Of a DNA stretch of 64,000 bases, positions 58,506-64,000 are shown piece by piece. Under the pieces are notes generated by a model, which was not told where the DNA came from, did no database searches, and was given only the letters and a program-made list of their open reading frames with translations. Positions within the stretch are counted from its first letter, which is position 1, and each line of letters opens with the position of its first letter. Origin of the DNA: Biomphalaria glabrata (taxonomy: Eukaryota; Mollusca; Gastropoda; Planorbidae); assembly GCF_947242115.1 (NCBI RefSeq), contig NC_074712.1:22038915-22102914 (forward strand). Reading direction: 5' to 3'. The position numbers were made by a program, and so were the translations under genes.

Positions 58506-59034
58506 TATACCTTTGAATACTTTTTTATTAACAGCTAATACAATTTCCTTACCTGCATAAACTTTTTTTTCACCCTTTTTTTTTGTTAAGGCAGTTGAAA
58601 GCTTTGTTACACCAGTCTGCTAAATTACACAAGTCTGCTTAATAACATTAGTCAGCTTAGTTGTAACATATTGGTATTATATGTACATTTGCACACTTTT
58701 GCGTCAGTGTTCCTAATATATCTTCCCTCTTAAACGCTAGTTTGTTATTTGTGTAAACAAATATTATACATTAGTTACACAAGTCTGCTTTGTTACATTG
58801 ACATCAGTCTGCTTAGTGAACTCAGCCTCCTTTGTTGCACACGTCTGCTTAGTAATAGCATCGTTCTTTGCGATCTGCTTTTTTTTTTTACACCAGTCTG
58901 CTCCAGTCTGCTTTGTTATTAACATGGACATGGTAGACTAGTGTCGAAATTATAAATTTAATTTTATCGTCAGTAAAATTCCACTAATCATTTAATGTCT
59001 TCTAGACATTTTATAAAAGTAAGTAGGTAAAGTT
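58506..59034. repeat. Degenerate CAGTCTGCTT-type repeats
   Basis: From about 58610 to 58920 the motif GTCTGCTT/GTCAGCTT followed by TGTTACA or AATAACA recurs about ten times at irregular spacing. Class unknown; the rest of the interval shows nothing. Confidence 0.5.
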
Positions 59035-59230
59035 CCCCTTTCAGACCTTGTGGTCAGATGATAGGGCAGATGATGTAAAGGTCATCTGATTCTGTGGTCT
59101 ACGGTTAACAAGGGTGTCATGTGGCCAGCACAACGACCAATCGCCTTTACTTTCCCCAACTAATGTCAGATACCCATTAGAGCTGAGTGGACTCAAAGGC
59201 GCCCGAATCACCTGAAATAAAAAAATCCCA
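59035..59230 (-). mobile_element. SINE body, minus strand
   Basis: On the minus strand it reads GGCTGGGATTTTTT, GGGCGCCTTTGAGTCCACTC, AGCTCTAATGGGTATCTGAC, AGTTGGGGAAAGTAAAGGCG and TGGTCGTTGTGCTGGCCACA, ending near AAGGTCTGAAAGGGG. The last two stretches match the SINE at 63454-63624. Its tRNA-like head is found displaced at about 59422-59456 (GGCTGAGCGGTAATGCGCTT on minus), separated by the 192-bp direct repeat. Confidence 0.8.
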
Positions 59231-59421
59231 GCCTTCTCCTGGCGTCTGATGTGCACGGTCCTAGTTTTTTTTTTAAGTCAATAAAGTCACATGAAAAAGG
59301 AGGAAACACTGGTCATTGTTCTAATGCAATGGACAAACATTTGTAATGACCGTGAGCGTTGTAAGATCATCTTCGTGTTAATTTAAATGTTATGTCGCGG
59401 ACATTTTTTTCCCTTTAGTTC
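59231..59421. repeat. 192-bp direct repeat, right copy
   Basis: Partner of 53773-53964. It sits between the head and the body of a minus-strand SINE, so here it looks inserted in, or recombined with, that SINE. Confidence 0.9.
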
Positions 59422-59547
59422 CTTTTCAAGCGCATTACCGCTCAGCCCCCCAGACATTTTATGCTAAAAAAAAAGTAAATTGACTTAAGATGAAAACATC
59501 TCGTCTGCTGTTTAACTATTTCATTGTCACCTTTTGAGACTGAACCA

Positions 59548-59683
59548 TATGTAAATTCCTTCACCTTCACATATCCCTTAGTCTGTTGAACCTTTGGAGC
59601 ACCACACATGATCTAACAACTGACCATCTTTGTTCCTCTCTGTCTTTTGAAGGAATTATAGTCTCTTCCATAGAAAAGCGTTA
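59548..59683 (-). mobile_element. LINE ORF end fragment
   Basis: On the minus strand it reads KDREEQRWSVVRSCVVLQRF then NRLRDM, parallel to KDREEWSKTVDESCLVPQRF at the end of the LINE at 49570-51627. A short 3' piece only. Confidence 0.7.
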
Positions 59684-60263
59684 TCATGAACGATTTCGAT
59701 GAAATGAAAGGTTTGAACTCATATTGAAAGTCTCTTCTAGGACTCTGCTGTGCAACCAACGGATGCAACGTTTGTGTTTGGAGATATTTATTCCTGCCTC
59801 AGTTTCACTATTTGTAAAGGATTCTATAAGGTAGAACTTAAAAGGTCGATCGTTAGAAAAAAAAAAGATTATATAATCTCATAGTAGGAAGCTTAACTTC
59901 TAATAGAGAAATGTTTTCAACTAGACAAGTTTAAAAAAAAAAAAGAAAAGAGAAACGACCGTAGACTTTCAATTTCTTTATCATAGTTGATTTATGATAT
60001 TTGAACACACCCTAGAGATAAGTCTCACAAGAACCTAATCACGTGAACAGACAGCTTCTGAATGAAAATGGGTTAACATTGTTTTCATTCTTATGGTAGG
60101 TTGGACTCAAATCAACATTTGAAACGTAGTTACTAGACCTTTATGTGTAGAGAACTCTATTAGACATACTCCCATTGAAAAGTCATTCTTAGCTAAACTA
60201 TACAGACGTAGGGGGAGTAAGGGACATAACTGGATAGCAAACTTAATTTCCAGTTTCGGACTC
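59684..60263. other. Upstream of the serine protease gene
   Basis: Presumed promoter/5' UTR side. No TATA box or other element can be assigned with confidence. Confidence 0.4.
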
Positions 60264-62627
60264 ATGTTGCTCGCTATAGTTATCTTCCTTTTAGGTAAGT
60301 CTATTTAGTTGTTGTAGTGTTGCATGTGTTGCTCGTTTCTTCACATACGAAGATGATAATGTCCCAACCCTTGCCTTCAGACAGGAAGCTGGCAGGTTCC
60401 GAACTCGGGACAGTCATGAGACAGTTTGAAGTGTATTCTTATACTTCACAACCAGTCTTGTTATTAAATGTATATGTATGTATTAAATGTATATGTATGT
60501 ATTAAATGTATAAACTCATTTTTTCAAACATATTTTTCACGAAGTATCAACATATTGTAATCTTACAACATATGACACATAGGTCAACAAATTGTATGAT
60601 TTAAAAACTCTGGTGTTGATTTAAACGTCTAGTTCCAGAAAATGTTTTGTCAGGAACCTTAACTCTGCCTTGCTCTAGTAACGTCCTATGTGGCCAACCA
60701 GTACACCAGCCTGTGAGTCTACGTATTATAGGAGGCGGTGAGGCTCCTGTAGGCGCATGGCCTTGGGTAGTAAGTACTTTATTATCAGGGGCGTAAATAT
60801 AGGCTTGGCGCTTTAGATTGTGTGTGTGGGGTCTTTACAGTAAGAAATATGTTTGTTTTGTACCATTACGATTCTGTCATCTCATGCTATTCAAAGAGAT
60901 TTGTTGAATGTGCAGAGATGTTGGGTAAGGATTTAGTGTAGACTGGGGGGGGGGATATTTCTATTTTGAATCTCCCATCCACTGTGTGTGTGTGTATGCA
61001 CGTAATCATTTGTGTCTGTGTGTCTGGTCACAGCTGGGGAGGGCTGGGTGTCGAAATCGATGGTCTCTGGTTCGAACTCGGCCGACGCACACTTTTCCCC
61101 CCTAAACCGGCCGTACTGCTATTTTGAAGTAACAACCAGAACATTTAAAACAAAACAAAATTAAAATTTGAAAAAAGAACGTGACGTGCAAACGTTCTTG
61201 CAACAGAGAAAAGTCTCCACATTCAAGGTACTTCATCATTATGCCTGTGTCCAAAACAATTTCTTGTAAACTTCCTTATCACCCAGCCTTCAACATAAAA
61301 ACCCTGCAAGTGTTCATGTGTCAGGATGCTTACCAATATTACAGTATTAGATCTAGCTCAAAAGCCTAGCCCTAGATGATGATTTCAAAATAGCATAACC
61401 CTTAATAACTTGTAGCCTTCATTCATTCATACCCAATGGGACAGTCATTACAAGACATCACTCTTTACTATCACCTCCATAAAACCATCTCCACAACATC
61501 CATCGTCCTTATGGTCTTAGTGTCCTAGTTCTAGTCATCAATTCATTACGTAAATTGTTAATGTCTCTCCTCGGGTAAGTCAACGTCAAATAACATGATT
61601 GTTTCAAGACACGACTCAACTGTTTAGTGATCGCATTTAGAGATTAACTTATTCAAAAGACATCGGAAGTTGAAGGCGAACGTGTCTATCATGGAATGAG
61701 AACGTCTAAGTCTGCCAGGCATCTTTGTGGATAGGAGTCAGTGTTTCTACGTCGCCTAACGTGGCAGGATCTCCAGGAGTCAATGCAGTTGTGAATGTTC
61801 CTTCGTTTAAGTGATCGTGAGGTTCAGTGACGTTCCTAAAGTGTTTGTGCCCAACTGGAGAGGAAATCAATCATTTTTATTGCATCTCTTGGAAGAGGAT
61901 TTCAGCCATATTTGCTTTTCATCTCTCAGGTTTTAAAAACTTGGTTACATGTTTAACTGTTTAAATAATAATCGTGTTTTGTCAATGACTTCGTAGGCGA
62001 GAAATCCTGTGATCTTGCGACAAACCACATTAAACAGGACCATACCATATACGAGTTAATTTTGGTAACAGTAGATCTACAGATTGCTGTAAAAATAACT
62101 ACATCATAGCATTAATAAATAATTCGTTTTATATTCACACGACTATGTTCACACTAGTTCAACTTCTATAGGATTATACAAAAAATGTCTTTTGTTGTTT
62201 GGTAATCTCTTAGAGTTAATAGAGGATTAAAAATCACAGAAGCACGGTATTGGGGTATAAGGGAACCCGTTATTTAGGAATATACGACATTTCTTACACA
62301 GTTAACTAAGTAAAGATCTTTTATAAAAAGTAAAACGAGGCCATCACGTTCACGGGACTTACTGACATTTAATGTGGCCCATTCGACAAACAAACCGCCC
62401 CATTTAGGCACCGGCTCAAGGGCATTTGCCCAGTTACCCATAAAGCTGGTTCGCTGGGTCACAGTTAGGTGTACGTTATAAAACATTTAAGCCAAAATAT
62501 ACTTTCCCACTCATGTGAATCACTTGGCATTGTTTCCTCAGGTTTTGTTGACTGAATTAGGCTACGTCTCTTGTGGTGGAGCTATTCTAAACAACAGATT
62601 TATTTTAACAGCTACGCACTGTTTCCT
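60264..62627 (+). CDS. Secreted trypsin-like serine protease, 5' part only
   Basis: Three exons fit in frame with GT-AG junctions: 60264-60294, 60654-60769 and 62542-62627. Exon 1 encodes MLLAIVIFLLG, a short hydrophobic signal peptide, and its split Gly codon (G|GA) is completed by exon 2. Exon 2 gives a short propeptide with Cys (LPCSSNVLCGQP), then the activation site R-IIGGGEAPVGAWPWV. Exon 3 gives VLLTELGYVSCGGAILNN and RFILTATHCF, with the catalytic His. This is the N-terminal half of an S1A (chymotrypsin-fold) protease; the Asp and Ser exons are not in the window. Intron 2 (1.8 kb) is plain. Exon 3 ends in phase 2 at CT|GTAAGT, and a hairpin-ended repeat follows in intron 3. Residues near 63895-63960 could suggest a next exon but do not fit in phase. 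Confidence 0.85.
60472..60513. repeat. Short tandem repeat, 20-bp unit
   Basis: ATTAAATGTATATGTATGT repeated about twice in intron 1 of the protease gene. Confidence 0.7.
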
Positions 62628-62678
62628 GTAAGTTTCCTCTAAGAACTCTAGTTTTAATTTCCCATAGATTCATTTTTA

Positions 62679-63863
62679 GCGGCCCCCGAAAGGGGAAAAG
62701 ACGCTATTAGTTTTGTGTGAAATGTCTGTCCGTCTGTCCCGTTTAGATCTCGTAAACTAGAAAAGATATTGAAAATCGGACATCACAATATTTTAGACCA
62801 TTCAAAGTTCTGATGCAACGGTTACTTTTTTTTTTCTGAAAGCGAAAAATCTAATTTTTAAAATCAGTTATGCAAGTATTTTTTTAAAGAGAAAAAGCTA
62901 ATTAGTATGTTAGTATTATAAGTTAAACCTAATTTAAAACGAATAGTAATCTTATAAGCTAAAATTTGAATAGTGCAAGCAAATGCACGCACGGCTGCCA
63001 ATACAGAAATGGGGTGTTGGGGGTCAGGGATACTTGTTACTTTGTTGATTGTTCTGGGGTAGAGGATACCTGTATTATTTTTCTGTCTCCAGTGTTTTCA
63101 ATGGTTAGGTAGTATGTCTTTGATATTTAATAATATTTCTATTACTATTATTATATTTTTAGGTTAATCACTTTTCAATTGTTTATGATTTAATACTTGT
63201 GAATTATGAGAACTTACAAATAAAAACCCATAAAAAAATCCCACTAAAGAGGCAAGATGGCCCATAAAAGAGCACATAAAGCCCAAAAAAGAGGCAAAGA
63301 AAAGAGGCCTAAGGCCCAAGGATTCCCATGATGATAAAGCTAAAATTGAATAGCGCAATTTCTGAGGTTTACTTAAAAAAAAAATAGTATTCGAATAAGA
63401 GATTGAGCCTTTTCAAAAAATTAGATCAATTATAAGACATCAGTTAGACCAGGGGAGGCGGGTGGCTGAGCGGCAAAGCGCTTGGCTTCCGAACCGGGGG
63501 TCCCGGGTTCGAATCCTGGTGAAGACTGGGATTTTTACCTTAGTTGGGGAAAAGTAAAGGCGGTTGGTCGTTGTGCTGGCTACATGACACCCTCGTTAAC
63601 CGTAGGCCACAAAAAAGGGGAATTAGTTAGGCCAGGTTCACATCTAACTTTACATTCACTTTCACCTATCCTTTGATCTGCTGGACCGTTGGGGCACTAC
63701 ACAAGATCTGTTAACCTTCTTTCTCCATTCTTATCTCTCATTTGTCATGATATAATTTCATTTGGACGTTCTTTCCAAAAATTATTGAAGCCTGCCTGGG
63801 TGGACCACTTCGGGGGCCGATTTTGAGTTTGTGTTTCCACACAAACTGTCTTTTGTAACCTTG
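62679..63863 (+). mobile_element. Hairpin-ended repeat family, copy 3, with a nested SINE
   Basis: It starts GCGGCCCCCGAAAGGGGAAA (a CCCC-GAAA-GGGG hairpin) and ends with the AGTTTGTGT/TTCC/ACACAAACT hairpin then GTCTTTTGTAACCTTG. It matches copy 1 in the same orientation, for example GTTTAGATCTCGTAAACTAG and CAAAGTTCTGATGCAACGG. A 171-bp SINE is inserted at 63454. Located in intron 3 of the protease gene. Confidence 0.85.
63454..63624 (+). mobile_element. tRNA-derived SINE with 12-bp target duplication
   Basis: The head has an A box (TGGCTGAGCGGC) and a B box (GGGTTCGAATCC) in a tRNA Ser/Leu-like context, then GAAGACTGGGATTTTTACC and the core AGTTGGGGAAAAGTAAAGGC and GGTTGGTCGTTGTGCTGGCT. 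Flanks AGTTAGACCAGG (63442-63453) and AGTTAGGCCAGG (63625-63636) form a target duplication with one mismatch. It is not a functional tRNA gene: no acceptor stem pairing or 3' stem follows the B box. Confidence 0.88.
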
Positions 63864-64000
63864 TTTTTTTTTTCTATTTTCCCTATTTACCAAGCTTCGA
63901 TCAATTCACCTGGTAAACAGTATGAACACGTTGTTTCTCCCACAACCATTCTCGCATCCAGTTGAACTTTTACACAATTTTTGTAGACAATACATTTATC

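Noticed and set aside
61021-61110. Possible tRNA-like SINE head (GGTTCGAACTCGGCC)
   Set aside because: Only a B-box-like motif is present; no A box, core or target duplication was seen.
63454-63540. tRNA gene
   Set aside because: A and B boxes are present, but no closing acceptor stem follows; sequence continues into a SINE body and has a target duplication.
63895-63960. Fourth exon of the serine protease
   Set aside because: The frame with a plausible NSPGKQYEHVV sequence does not match the phase left by the CT|GTAAGT donor, and runs into a stop soon after.

Overview
The window is eukaryotic, intron-rich, AT-rich DNA from an animal, most likely a gastropod mollusc (a freshwater pulmonate snail would fit). 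The support is three conserved metazoan genes with short GT-AG exons, tRNA-derived SINEs and LINE tails of the kind I associate with mollusc genomes, and intron/intergenic DNA studded with the overlapping palindromes AGATCT and TCTAGA. The species-level guess is inference from memory, not a search result.

Five host genes can be supported by hand-spliced exons. (1) 7413-15016 (+), nine exons, 361 aa: phosphoribosyl-pyrophosphate synthetase-associated protein (PRPSAP). (2) 15104-21320 (-), nine exons, 1229 aa: PALB2, the BRCA2 partner, tail-to-tail with PRPSAP with only 87 bp between the stop codons. (3) 31364-37226 (+), six exons, 287 aa: RAB40, a Ras-family GTPase with a SOCS box, followed by about 3.5 kb of probable 3' UTR. 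(4) 47835-52274 (-), two exons, 556 aa: an unrecognised protein with two membrane segments and a 10-residue repeat block. (5) 60264 to beyond the visible exons (+): the start of a secreted trypsin-like serine protease. These genes act in different processes (nucleotide synthesis, homologous recombination, ubiquitin/GTPase signalling, membrane, extracellular proteolysis); I see no shared pathway.

The rest is mainly mobile DNA. Region 1-7 kb: a fold-back element with telomere-like arms, a TTAA-flanked MITE and a duplicated 0.3 kb repeat. Region 21.7-31 kb: an L2/CR1-type LINE, a hAT-type element, a 0.94 kb hairpin-ended repeat, a 490 bp MITE and LINE 3' ends. Region 41.6-46.4 kb: a 2.4 kb hAT-like element with internal arrays, plus old Ty3/Gypsy-like fossils. 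Region 49.5-51.6 kb: a LINE split by a second copy of the hairpin-ended repeat. Region 53.5-59.7 kb: a 24-bp minisatellite, also found as the 3' tail of a zinc-finger LINE, broken up by nested LTR-type insertions that each keep a 4-bp target duplication. Region 62.7-63.9 kb: a third copy of the hairpin-ended repeat carrying a SINE with its own target duplication.

The most unusual items are the minisatellite/LINE-tail relationship, the hairpin-ended repeat family that carries a LINE ORF end on its opposite strand, the telomere-like fold-back element, the RAB40 G3-motif substitution and the PRPSAP/PALB2 convergent overlap. I found no CRISPR, operon or other prokaryotic feature.
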